From assembly GCA_963665575.2 (NCBI GenBank), contig CAXXDW010000003.1:434001-498000 (forward strand): 64,000 nt of DNA, read 5' to 3'. The notes below the pieces were generated by a model. That model was not told where the DNA came from. It made no database searches and saw only the letters and a list, made by a program, of their open reading frames with translations. Positions 55,889 to 64,000 of the stretch are shown piece by piece. Numbering within the stretch: position 1 is the stretch's first letter; every line of letters starts with the position of its first letter. This DNA is from Rariloculus sp963665575 (GTDB taxonomy: Bacteria > Pseudomonadota > Gammaproteobacteria > Steroidobacterales > Rariloculaceae). A program made the translations under genes and the position numbers.

Positions 55889-57022
55889 ATGACCAAAGCA
55901 CACATGTATTCGCACTCGACGGCGGCGATGCTCGCAACCGCCTTGCTGGCGCTTGCTCCCGAGACGACATTCGCGCACCACCCGATTCACGGCAAGTTCG
56001 ACCCCGCTTCGGATCTGACGCTGAGCGGAGTCGTGACGTATGTCGACTGGCGCAATCCTCACGCACACATCTTCATGAACGTGGGCCAAGGCGACGAAAC
56101 ACTGAACTGGGCAGTTGAACTGGAGAGCCCGATCGATCTCGAGGCGAACGGCTGGAGTGAGGCCACAGTGCGGCCCGGCGACGCGATCACCGTAGCCGGC
56201 ATTGTCGCGCGCGATGGCACGCGCCAGATCTGGGGCGATTCGATCGTTCGCAGCGACAGCGGCAGCCGGGTCTTTGAGGTTTCGCTCGAAGCACCCCCGC
56301 CACCACTCGCGCCGCGGCCGGCGCCGCGCTGGCCCGACGGACGAGCGGCACTCGGCGGAACGGCCGACGCCATCGACGGCTACTGGAGCTTTCCGAGCGC
56401 GACGGCGCTCGTCGAGGACGGCGTCGACGTCACGATGAACTCGAGCGGCCTGCTCGAGAATCTCGATGACGCGGGAAGCGTCGCACCGATGCAGCCCTGG
56501 GCGCTGGCACTCTACCGCCACCGCCAGAACCGTTCGCTCCGGGACGATCCGATGTACCTCAACTGCAAACCGCCCGGCGGCCCGCGCCAGTACATGTCCC
56601 ATCACGGGTTTCAGCTCATCGAGGACCGCGAGCGCGAGCGGGTCTTCGTGCTGCTTGGCAGCGGCAACCGCAACTATCGGATCATCTACCTCGACGGGCG
56701 CGAGCATGTCGGTCAGGTCGGCGGCGACGACGACAATCCGCTGTATTACGGGCGCTCGGTCGGAAACTGGGAAGGCGATACGCTCGTCGTCGACACGCGC
56801 GGATTCAACGAGGACTTCTGGTTCACGAGCGGCGGCCTGCCACATACGAGCCAACTCAGGCTCATCGAACGATTCACGCGCGCGGATCTCGAGACGCTTG
56901 AGTACGAAGTGACAATCGAGGATCCGGGCGCCTACACAAGATCGTGGACCAGTAGCTGGACGCTGCGCTGGGTCGGCGGCGAAGACCTGCCGTTTCATCT
57001 TTGTCAGCACAACAGGCCTTGA
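55889..57022 (+). CDS. Secreted DUF6152 protein fused to a WEGDxLVVD-family domain
   Basis: Protein of 377 residues; GGGAG seven bases before the ATG at 55889. Signal peptide to AHH. N-terminal domain (about 20-120): AHHPIHGKFDPASDLTLSGVV, YVDWRNPHAHIFM, AVELESP and DGTRQIWGDSIV, the DUF6152 pattern. C-terminal domain (about 150-377): RIIYLDGREH, GRSVGNWEGDTLVVDTRGF, LPHTSQLRLIERFTRADLETLEY and IEDPGAYT. The second domain is shared with 42534-43385, 57530-58349 and 59836-60948. The following two genes encode the same two domains separately. No enzymatic residue is known. Confidence 0.8.
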   Translation: MTKAHMYSHSTAAMLATALLALAPETTFAHHPIHGKFDPASDLTLSGVVTYVDWRNPHAHIFMNVGQGDETLNWAVELESPIDLEANGWSEATVRPGDAITVAGIVARDGTRQIWGDSIVRSDSGSRVFEVSLEAPPPPLAPRPAPRWPDGRAALGGTADAIDGYWSFPSATALVEDGVDVTMNSSGLLENLDDAGSVAPMQPWALALYRHRQNRSLRDDPMYLNCKPPGGPRQYMSHHGFQLIEDRERERVFVLLGSGNRNYRIIYLDGREHVGQVGGDDDNPLYYGRSVGNWEGDTLVVDTRGFNEDFWFTSGGLPHTSQLRLIERFTRADLETLEYEVTIEDPGAYTRSWTSSWTLRWVGGEDLPFHLCQHNRP

Positions 57023-57116
57023 GGAATGCGCAAGGGCGGCGCTGCCGGCGCAACGACGTTGAAGTAGAATCGAAGGGAAACGCCTCGGCTTGGAGGCAAT
57101 TTTTCGGAGCCGTGAA

Positions 57117-57533
57117 ATGAAAGTACATGTTCTTGCTGGAGTGGTCGCAGCCGGCGCGCTGCTGGCGGGAGCGCAGGGCATTGCGCATCATTCCTTCTCT
57201 GCAGAATTCGACAGCAACAAGCCGATTTCCGTGACCGGAATCGTCACCAACGTCGAATGGACCAATCCGCACGTCTGGTTCTACATCAATGTTCGGAACG
57301 AGGAATCAGGCGAAGTCGTGAACTGGGGCGCCGAAATGGGCCCGCCGCACGGGCTGCAACGCCGGGGCTGGCGCCGCAATTCGCTGCAGATCGGCGAGGA
57401 GGTCACTGTGGACGGTTTCCTCGCGCGCAATGGCAGCAACCGTCTCAATGCGAGATCCGTGACGCTGACCGCAACCGGCGGGCGACCGGGTGAAACTCTC
57501 GACGCGAACTCAAGTCGCCAGGGCGACGAATGA
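57117..57533 (+). CDS. Secreted DUF6152 protein (single domain)
   Basis: Protein of 138 residues from the ATG at 57117, with GGAG eight bases before. Signal peptide ends GIAHH. HHSFSAEFDSNKPISVTGIVTNVEWTNPHV-type N-terminus, then WGAEMGPPHGLQRRGW, LQIGEEVTVDGFLARNGSNRL and ARSVTL, the full DUF6152 module. It matches the N-terminal domain of the protein at 55889. Its stop overlaps the next ATG (ATGA). Confidence 0.85.
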   Translation: MKVHVLAGVVAAGALLAGAQGIAHHSFSAEFDSNKPISVTGIVTNVEWTNPHVWFYINVRNEESGEVVNWGAEMGPPHGLQRRGWRRNSLQIGEEVTVDGFLARNGSNRLNARSVTLTATGGRPGETLDANSSRQGDE

Positions 57534-58349
57534 CGATGCGGGGACAAAATCGCCTGGTCCTGATTGCCGCGGCGGCGCTGCTCGCGACGGCGCTGCCGAG
57601 CGAGTGGGCGGACGCGCAGCGCCGCGAACGCGGAGCGGACGCGCCGCCGCCCGGTCCCGTGCCGCGTACGGCTGACGGCAAGGTCATGCTGACCGGGGGG
57701 GCCCGGGGACGAGACAGGCGTGTGGGAGCCGATGTTCGGGATTTTCGACCCGATCGCGCCGGCCGATGAACTCCCGTTCCAGCCCTGGGCGCGCGCACTG
57801 TATGACGCCCGTCAGATCCACGAACTCGAGCCGCACGCGCGGTGCAAGGCATCGGGCATCTCGCGGCAGTTTCTGACGCCTTATGGCGTGGAGATCCTCG
57901 AACTGCCGCAACTCAAGCGCCTGTATATCTTCGACATCGGCGGTCCGCACACCTTCCGCACCGTGTACATGGATGGACGCTCGCATCCGAAGAACCTGAC
58001 GCCGACGAACTACGGCCATGCGATCGGCTGGTGGGAAGGCGACACGCTCGTCATCGACAGCGTGGGGTTCAACACGGACTTCTGGTTCGAACGGCGTGGA
58101 CTGCCGCACACGGAACAACTGCACACGATAGAGCGCCTGACGCGCGTTGACGCATCGACGATCGAGTACCGCGTCACCATCGATGATCCCGGAGCCTACA
58201 CTGCACCATGGACGGGCGGATTCGACCTCAACTGGGAAGCAGGCACGGAACTTTTCGAGTACATCTGCCAGGAAGCCAACTACGCGCACGAGCTCATGGT
58301 GGGCGGCGAGGCGTCGTCGGTCGACCGAAGCAGCCCGATCGTTCCCTGA
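57530..58349 (+). pseudogene. Secreted WEGDxLVVD-family protein with a frameshift at a G run
   Basis: The first frame from ATG 57530 gives a signal peptide (LIAAAALLATALPSEWADAQ) and PGPVPRTADGKVMLTGG. The frame is then lost at seven G (57695-57701). Read with six G it continues PGDETGVWEPMFGIFDPIAP, FQPWARALYDAR, RTVYMDGRSHPKNLTPTNYGHAIGWWEGDTLVIDSVGFN, LPHTEQLHTIERLTR and IDDPGAYT to 58349. So the gene is one C-terminal-domain protein with a one-base insertion, either a lesion, phase-variable slippage or a sequencing error in the homopolymer. Confidence 0.75.
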
Positions 58350-58403
58350 CGACCGTCTGAGTTTGGAAGAATGCCCGACCGTTCGCGGCCCTGAGCGAAC
58401 CTG

Positions 58404-59660
58404 ATGGCAATCTACGAGCTCATCCGAGGCACACTCGCGGGTTTCGCGAGCGCGGGAGAACGCCTGCGCAGCGGTGTGAGCTACAACCCGCTGTCCGCCG
58501 CGACTGTCCAGGACCCCTACCCGGTCTACGCGGCGTTGCGAGCGCGCTCGCCCGTGCACCGCAGTCGAGTGATGAATGCGTGGCTCCTCACCCGGCACGC
58601 CGACATCGACACCATCCTGCGCGACCACCGGCGCTTCGGGAACGATCCGCGCAAGGGCACACTGAGCAAGCAGCAAAGCTCGCGTCTACCGCCCGCGGAA
58701 GAATTCTCGATGCTCTTGCTCGACCCGCCCGATCACACCCGGCTGCGCTCGTTGGTAAACAGGGCCTTCACGCCCCGGGCCGTCAACGCGCTGGAACCAC
58801 GCATTCGGAGCATTCTGGCGTCGCTGCTGGACGAGATCGACGACCTGGCCGGTTTCAACCTGATCGAGGCGATTGCCCGGCCGCTGCCGATCATCGTGAT
58901 CGCCGAGATGCTGGGCGTTCCTCCACGGGATCGGGAGCTGTTCAAGCGCTGGTCGATCGAGCGCGCCCGACTACTCGAACCGACGATAAGCCGGCGCGAA
59001 CGAGCCGTTGCGTTCAGTACCCTTGAGGCGTTCGACGACTACTTCCGCACGGTCATCAAGGCGCGGCGGGCAGAGCCACGCGACGATCTGGTCAGCGCGC
59101 TGGTACAGGCCCAGGACGAGCACGACAGCCTGAGCGAACGCGAGACGCTCAACATGCTGCGGCTGATCCTCATCGCCGGCAACGAAACTACCACCAACCT
59201 GATCGGCAACGGAGTGCTGGCGTTGCTGCGCAACCCCGACGAACTCGAGCGGCTACGGGCAGAACCGGAGCTCATACCGTCAGCCGTCGAGGAACTCCTG
59301 CGCTACGACTCGCCGGTGCAGCTCGACACGCGGCGCGTACTCACCGATTGCGAAGTCAACGGCGTTGCACTCAGTGAAAGCGACAATGTGATTCTTGCGC
59401 TTGGCGCGGCGAACCGTGATCCGGAAGCGTTCGAGAACCCGGACCGGCTCGACCTCGGGCGCGGCATCCGCTCGCACCTTTCGTTCGGGCGCGGCATCCA
59501 CCACTGCCTTGGCGCCCCGCTGGCGCGGCTCGAAGGACGGGTCGTGCTCGAGATGCTGCTCGAGCGCTACCGCGGAATCCGCCTGCTCACGGACAGACCG
59601 AAATTTCGCAGGGCCGTCGTGCTTCGCGGCCTGAGTTCGCTACCGGTCGGCTTTGCCTGA
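58404..59660 (+). CDS. Cytochrome P450
   Basis: Protein of 418 residues, the usual bacterial class I length. The I-helix oxygen motif AGNETTT (258-264), ExxR (Glu296-Arg299, EELLRYDSPVQ) and the haem loop SFGRGIHHCLGA with Cys368 are intact; so are LLLDPPDHTRLRSLVNRAF and GAANRDPEAFENPDRLDLGR. It needs ferredoxin and a reductase, neither in the window. It monooxygenates a small hydrophobic molecule. It follows the DUF6152-group genes in the same direction and is probably part of their pathway. Confidence 0.93.
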   Translation: MAIYELIRGTLAGFASAGERLRSGVSYNPLSAATVQDPYPVYAALRARSPVHRSRVMNAWLLTRHADIDTILRDHRRFGNDPRKGTLSKQQSSRLPPAEEFSMLLLDPPDHTRLRSLVNRAFTPRAVNALEPRIRSILASLLDEIDDLAGFNLIEAIARPLPIIVIAEMLGVPPRDRELFKRWSIERARLLEPTISRRERAVAFSTLEAFDDYFRTVIKARRAEPRDDLVSALVQAQDEHDSLSERETLNMLRLILIAGNETTTNLIGNGVLALLRNPDELERLRAEPELIPSAVEELLRYDSPVQLDTRRVLTDCEVNGVALSESDNVILALGAANRDPEAFENPDRLDLGRGIRSHLSFGRGIHHCLGAPLARLEGRVVLEMLLERYRGIRLLTDRPKFRRAVVLRGLSSLPVGFA

Positions 59661-59835
59661 GGCTGCGACCGGAGCGAAGCGCCCGGTAGTGCGGTGCCGG
59701 GCGCCGCCTGGAACCGCAACCCGGAAGTCCGGCCGCTTCAACGAACAACCCTGCCGAGCTACCGCACAGGGGTGGTCCGGACCCGGCCGACGCGCGCCTG
59801 AACCGCGGCGGCGCGGCCGGCCTGCCCGCCTTTGC

Positions 59836-60948
59836 CTACTGGTGCACGTAGTCTTCGTCGAACCAGAAGTCCGGGTCCGTCAGCGGGGGCTTTTCACCGG
59901 GCGAGTACTGACTGACGACGCCGTCGTCGGTAACGAACCACTGTGAACCTTCGACGCAATCCCACTGATGCGGCCAGACGCGCTCCTTCGCCTCGGCCGA
60001 GCGGTCGTCTTCCTTGTAGTAAGCGACGACCGTGTGCCAGGGCTCAACGAAGGTCGGGTCGTACATCGTGATTTCGATTTCGATACGCTCGGTCGGAATG
60101 TACTCGGCACCGAACGTTTCTGGCGCAATCTCGACGCCTTCGGCCATGGGATCGACCTTGCGCCAGCGTTCAATTGTCTGCATCTGGCTCGTCTGGCGCG
60201 GCATGTTGCGCTGCAGGATGCCTTCCTTGATCCCCTTGGTCCAGATCGTGAGAACGTCCTCGTCCCAGAAGCCGATCGAATAGCCCAGCCATTCACTCGT
60301 CAGCCATTCCTCGGACGGATGCGAGCGTCCATCCGTGAATACGCGCCTGAACTGATTGACCATCTCGCTGCCGAGCACCGTCTTGTCGGGCGCGAGGAAA
60401 TTCTCCCGGTAGCCGTACTCGGTGAACCAGCGCGGGAAGTTGGGCGGCAGGCAGAACGAGAGCGGGTCGATCGCGTGATCCTCTCTCCACATCTGGAAGT
60501 CGCGCTCGAAGACCTCGCGCGCTTCCGAAGTCAGCCGCACGGCCATGCCCTCGGGCGTCGAGTGACGGCCGACGATCGCGATCTCGCCCGTCGAATTCTC
60601 CGTGCCCCAGTGCCCGCTCCAGTCAGGCAGGCTCGCCATGGTGTGCTCGGTCGCCCCCCCGCGGCTCTCGGCATCCTCGAGCAGCGCGTTGTAGTGCTCT
60701 TCGGCCGATGCATAGCCGCAAGGCCCGCCAGGCAGTTCGAACGACCCCCAGACGGTCGTGAACTCGAAACGCGCCGACACGCTCTGCGAGGTACCGAGCT
60801 CGGGATATTGCTCGGCGAGCGGCACGCACTCGGCGGCAGCATCGCTGCCCTGAGCCCGTGCGGCCTCACCTGCCGAAAAAAGGATCGCAACGCCCGCGAG
60901 AAGCATCCCCGCCACGGTCGCCAGGCCGCCAAGATATCTGTTGATCAT
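59836..60948 (-). CDS. Secreted WEGDxLVVD-related protein (long variant)
   Basis: Protein of 370 residues from the ATG at 60948; signal peptide to about residue 33 (AARAQGSD). The second half has RRVFTDGRSHP, GYSIGFWDEDVLTIWTKG, MPRQTSQMQTIERWRK and EITMYDPTFVEPWHTV, aligning with the family at 55889 but with WDED replacing WEGD. The first half (EYPELGTSQS-like AEQYPELGTSQS, LPDWSGHWGTENSTG, FCLPPNFPRWFTEYG) is different. Upstream (59661-59835) has no gene. Function unknown. Confidence 0.75.
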   Translation of the reverse strand: MINRYLGGLATVAGMLLAGVAILFSAGEAARAQGSDAAAECVPLAEQYPELGTSQSVSARFEFTTVWGSFELPGGPCGYASAEEHYNALLEDAESRGGATEHTMASLPDWSGHWGTENSTGEIAIVGRHSTPEGMAVRLTSEAREVFERDFQMWREDHAIDPLSFCLPPNFPRWFTEYGYRENFLAPDKTVLGSEMVNQFRRVFTDGRSHPSEEWLTSEWLGYSIGFWDEDVLTIWTKGIKEGILQRNMPRQTSQMQTIERWRKVDPMAEGVEIAPETFGAEYIPTERIEIEITMYDPTFVEPWHTVVAYYKEDDRSAEAKERVWPHQWDCVEGSQWFVTDDGVVSQYSPGEKPPLTDPDFWFDEDYVHQ

Positions 60949-61089
60949 TGCTCTATCGCTCCACGGTCAATCAGTCGCTACCGAAAAGGACGTAAATCAT
61001 AGCAAAAGGTCGTTGCGCACATACACGCGCTCTGCGCCGCACCGCAGCACCGGGTTGCGAGGCTCGCAAGCGGTGCCTGCGCTTGGCGC

Positions 61090-61124
61090 CGCGGCTGCAC
61101 GGCGGATCGTACCGTGCAGCCGCG
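61090..61124. other. Strong hairpin between two convergently ended genes
   Basis: CGCGGCTGCACGG (61090-61102) and CCGTGCAGCCGCG (61112-61124) form a perfect 13-bp stem with a 9-base loop, 12 bases past the MFS stop. No U tract follows on either strand, so it is not a classical terminator but may protect 3' ends. Confidence 0.6.
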
Positions 61125-61135
61125 TGTGCGCTTGC

Positions 61136-62374
61136 TCAAGCAGCCTGGGCGGCCGCAACCTTCGTTGGCGCGGTTTCCTTGAGGAAAAAGCAAACAAAGA
61201 TTCCAAGCGCGACGCCCGTCAGGGCAACCCAGAGCACGCTCGGCAAGCCGTAGGTATCCGCCACCCAACCGGCGAGATACGGGGCGACGCCGCCGCCGAA
61301 GATCTCACCGGCGCCGACGACGATGCCGATCGCCGAAGAAATCAGGCCGATCGGAGCCGATTCTGTGGCGATGGGCCCGGTGATCAGCGCAATGTTTCCA
61401 AGGCAGAAGAACGAGCAGGCAAAAAGCGCCACGAACAGCGCCGTCGTCGATGCGCCAGTAGTGAAGAACCAGTACACGGTGACCGTAGCGCCGATAAAGC
61501 CGAGAATCGCGAGCGGCCTGCGGCCGAAGCGGTCGGACAGGCCCGGCCAGCCGAATTGCCCGAAGAAGCCGCCAAAGCCGATCGCCGACGTCACGACGCC
61601 CATCTGCGCGGCTGAAAGTTGCAGCACGTTGATAAGATAGACCGGCACCATGGCGCTGAGCACGAATACGCACGCCATCGCGCAAAACAGTGCGAACATG
61701 CAGACGATAATGTTCCTCGACTGGAGCACCTCGAACCAGCTACCGCCTTCATGTGTCGCGCCGATGAGCTCACCGGCCTGCGTGTCCTTGGGCTCGCGCA
61801 AGACAAAATACAACAGCGCGCCGATGATGAAGCCCGGGATGGCCACGACCCAGAACACGCCGCGCCAGGTCATGTAATTCAGCAACTGTGTGGCGATGAT
61901 CGGCCCGAGCGCGAGACCGAGCAGCGCGAAACCGCTTTGCTGCAGACCCTGGTTGAAGCCCCGGCGCGACGGTTTCGAAGCGGACGCAACGGCCGTGAAG
62001 CTCGTTGGGCAATAGCTGCCTTCCATCGCGCCCATGAGCGCGCGAATGACCGTCAGCATGACGAGCGTCTGGACGATGCCGGACAATCCCGACAGCAGCG
62101 AAAACAGGATGATCGCCGGGATCAGAACCTTTCGATGGCCGATCTTGTCCGACAGACGGCCTGAAAAAATGGCGAAAACACCCCAGGTTATGCCCAGGAT
62201 GCCAGCGAGCCGGCCGATATCGCCTTCGGCCAGGCCAAGATCCTGCATGATGAACGGAAAAAGTGGTGCGATGATCCATCGGTCGAGGCCAACGAGGCCG
62301 AAGCCAACGCCGAGCAGCGCGACCGCCTTCCATTCGTAGGCCGTGTCCCACTTGCCGTTGGTAGTCTGATTCAT
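61136..62374 (-). CDS. Major facilitator superfamily transporter
   Basis: Protein of 412 residues with 12 hydrophobic segments; GGAGG lies five bases before the ATG. MFS signatures: LDRWIIAPLFPFI in helix 1 region, GRLSDKIGHRKVL (motif A between helices 2 and 3), RALMGAMEGSYCP in helix 4 and GLSDRFGRRPLA (motif A repeat). The profile is that of the anion:cation symporter group, which carries organic acids or sugar acids. Ligand not predicted. No partner gene adjoins; the next gene upstream is divergent. Confidence 0.88.
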   Translation of the reverse strand: MNQTTNGKWDTAYEWKAVALLGVGFGLVGLDRWIIAPLFPFIMQDLGLAEGDIGRLAGILGITWGVFAIFSGRLSDKIGHRKVLIPAIILFSLLSGLSGIVQTLVMLTVIRALMGAMEGSYCPTSFTAVASASKPSRRGFNQGLQQSGFALLGLALGPIIATQLLNYMTWRGVFWVVAIPGFIIGALLYFVLREPKDTQAGELIGATHEGGSWFEVLQSRNIIVCMFALFCAMACVFVLSAMVPVYLINVLQLSAAQMGVVTSAIGFGGFFGQFGWPGLSDRFGRRPLAILGFIGATVTVYWFFTTGASTTALFVALFACSFFCLGNIALITGPIATESAPIGLISSAIGIVVGAGEIFGGGVAPYLAGWVADTYGLPSVLWVALTGVALGIFVCFFLKETAPTKVAAAQAA

Positions 62375-62690
62375 GCGTTCCTCCCTAGCCGGCTATCGAA
62401 ACCGGGCGACTGTTATGGTTGGTTCTGCCGGTGCTGAAACATAGCGTTAAATGTGGCGGATTGCCATAGCCGCACGCCGTTGGATCGGGCCGGATCTCAA
62501 TCCCGGGATGGGTCGATTTCGACTGTATGGCCGGGTCCGGCGATGTTTCCCGGAACATCTCTCACGCGACAAGACGTCTGGTCCCGGAGCATGCAAACGA
62601 CACTCACTCTCTTTTGCGAATGAGAATGATTTGCATTCGCTTCAGATTCTGTTACGCTTCGCTCCACCTCGGCGAAGGCGTACAAGAGAC
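62375..62690. other. Divergent intergenic region of MFS and PepSY genes
   Basis: No gene. It carries the Fur-box candidate; promoter boxes are not clear otherwise. Confidence 0.4.
62616..62640 (+). promoter_or_regulatory. Fur-box candidate upstream of the PepSY gene
   Basis: GCGAATG (62616-62622) and CATTCGC (62634-62640) are perfect inverted arms, with GAATGAGAATGATTTGCATTC in between resembling the GATAAT repeats of Fur sites. It lies 51 bases before the GTG of a PepSY protein, a family often iron-regulated. Confidence 0.6.
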
Positions 62691-63897
62691 GTGCTGCGCA
62701 AGACTCTGTTCTGGACCCACCTCGTCTGCGGCGTGTTGACGGGTCTCGTCGTTATCATGATGTCGGCAACCGGCGTCGTGCTGACGTACGAACGGCAGAT
62801 GCTGGCATGGGCCGACCGCGCCCAGTTCGCCGACCCCGCCCCCGGCCAGGCGCCGCTTCTGGTTGCCGAACTGCTTGAAGCCGCAGGCCGCCAGGTTCCG
62901 GAGTTCGAAGCAAGTTCATTCAGCCTTTCGAACGATCCTCGGGCGCCCGCAACTCTCAGCGCCGGGCCGCTCGAGTTCGCTTCGTGTCGACCGCTATAGC
63001 GGCGAGGTCCTGGAACCCGCCGCTCCCGGTCTGCAGAGCTTCTTCAGCGCGATGACGGGCTGGCACCGCTGGTTCGATGCAAGCCGTGAGAACCGGGCCA
63101 TCCCGCGCGCCATCACGGGCATCAGCAATCTGGCCTTCCTGTTCCTGATATTCAGCGGGCTGTATCTCTGGCTGCCGCCGACGTTCAGGTGGATCCGTTT
63201 CAGGACAAGGCTGCTGTTCAACAACAAGGCGGATACCGCCAAGGCGCGGGACTACAACTGGCATCATGTCATCGGTTTCTGGTCGGCGATTCCGCTCGCG
63301 GTCGTTGTCGCCACAGCGGTCGTGTTCTCTTACGGCTGGGCCAACGATCTCGTGTACCGGGTTTTTGGCGAGAACCCGCCCGGCGGAGCCGCTCCGTCCG
63401 CCGCACGCGTAGAGGAACCCGCTGCCGCCTCCTCCATTTCCTACAATGCGGATGCCACGAGTTCTTTCCCGCTGAGTCTCGACGAACTCTTTGACCGTGT
63501 TTCAACGCAACTGCCGAACTGGCAAGCGATCACGCTGACACTCCCGGACGCCGATTCGGCGACGGCGCAGTTCCGCATCGACCAGGGCAACGGCGGCCAG
63601 CCGCAGAAACGGCACGACGTGACACTCGATATGTATACCGGTCAGGTCACGCTCCTACAGCCATTCGACAGCCAGTCGCGGGGCCGGCAGGCACGCCTGT
63701 GGATTCGCTTCCTGCACACGGGCGAGGCGCTCGGCGTCGTCGGCCAGACTGTCGCGGGCCTCGTCTCGCTGACGAGCCTGATCATGGTGTGGACCGGGTT
63801 TGCGCTCGCCTGGCGGCGCCTCGTCACACCACTGTTCAGGCGACGCCGACCGGAGCCGGCACCGCAAACGGCTGTTGCAGACGCCGCGAATCCCTGA
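62691..63897 (+). pseudogene. PepSY-type inner-membrane protein, broken by a frameshift
   Basis: GTG at 62691 opens a frame (M-L-R-K-T-L-F-W-T-H-L-V-C-G...) that has the first membrane helix GVLTGLVVIMMSATGVVLTYE and runs to 62999. At about 62976-62985 the frame must shift by +1 to join the next one, which reads LRVDRYSGEVLEPA, GWHRWFDAS, ISNLAFLFLIFSGLYLWLP, a basic loop, HHVIGFWSAIPLAVVVATAVVFSY, LDMYTGQVT, GEALGVVGQTVAGLVSLTSLIMVW and a final basic tail. This is the PepSY-associated TM helix family (about 400 residues) linked to iron or ferric-siderophore reduction. The frameshift may be real or an error. Confidence 0.8.
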
Positions 63898-63948
63898 CGG
63901 CGTCCTGCGGTCAGTCCTGCGGCGACGCCCGTTCCGGGCATTGCCCCC

Positions 63949-64000
63949 TCAGGGCTGCGTCGTCGACTCGAGGTAGCGGAAGAACTCCGACTCCGCCCTG
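63949..64000 (-). CDS. 3' end of an unidentified minus-strand gene
   Basis: The window ends inside a minus-strand frame reading A-E-S-E-F-F-R-Y-L-E-S-T-T-Q-P followed by a stop at 63951-63949. It is too short for a family call. Confidence 0.3.
   Translation of the reverse strand, partial: RAESEFFRYLESTTQP

Noticed and set aside
61090..61124. Intrinsic terminator
   Set aside because: The stem is perfect but no U tract follows on either strand, so I list it only as a hairpin.

Overview
The window is GC-rich, densely coded DNA from a Gram-negative bacterium. It has two very large TonB-dependent receptors, a TonB C-terminal-like protein, many Sec-signal and lipoprotein proteins, an intact one-polypeptide glycine decarboxylase and dTDP-rhamnose genes. 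Family content (tryptophan-halogenase-like enzyme, ASPIC/UnbV proteins, DUF6152 proteins, SnoaL-type repeats) suggests a marine or host/sediment-associated gammaproteobacterium, but no marker gene fixes the taxonomy. Three large genes carry single-base frameshifts (about 12,994, 57,695-57,701 and 62,978). These may be real lesions or assembly errors.

Layout. 1-1,014: end of a type II toxin-antitoxin pair, with a palindrome over its promoter. 1,015-4,215: a secreted protein with three SnoaL-type domains and a secreted Ala/Glu-rich protein. 4,319-11,020: rfbC/rfbB, a TPR glycosyltransferase of the SPINDLY/O-GlcNAc type, a TonB-C-like protein, a sulfotransferase and an alpha-helical QW-motif protein. 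11,088-30,714: a halogenation/oxygenation block. It has two paralogous TonB receptors (left one frameshifted, right one intact), each next to a QW-motif helical protein and 2OG-Fe(II) oxygenases. Between them lie a flavin-dependent halogenase, a vanadium-haloperoxidase-like lipoprotein and two tandem ASPIC/UnbV proteins. An IS1380-family element has inserted into the signal-peptide codons of one ASPIC/UnbV gene; its 4-bp target duplication and 24-bp inverted repeats are readable.

31,082-42,218: a small secreted protein, an NADPH/FAD iron-sulfur oxidoreductase coupled to a full-length pyruvate:ferredoxin oxidoreductase, then gcvH-gcvP-gcvT on the other strand. 42,279-46,059: secreted proteins around a metallo-beta-lactamase-fold protein. 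This module is bracketed by the 3' end of gcvT and a decayed second copy of that end. 46,380-55,169: a thiamine-diphosphate enzyme, a Tat-exported amidase, two tandem PQQ dehydrogenases separated by a decayed alanine racemase fragment, and the intact alanine racemase. 55,456-60,948: secreted DUF6152-type proteins and a cytochrome P450. 61,136-64,000: an MFS transporter and a frameshifted PepSY membrane protein behind a good Fur-box candidate.

How it may work together (inference): the receptors would import a bulky substrate that periplasmic and cytoplasmic halogenases and 2OG oxygenases modify or degrade. The PQQ dehydrogenases, amidase, P450, MBL-fold and DUF6152 proteins look like a second periplasmic oxidative or catabolic block. 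Repeated duplications with decay (70-bp tandem repeat, gcvT scars, alr scar, duplicated receptor cassettes) and an 86-bp palindromic mobile-looking repeat show a plastic, accessory-rich region.
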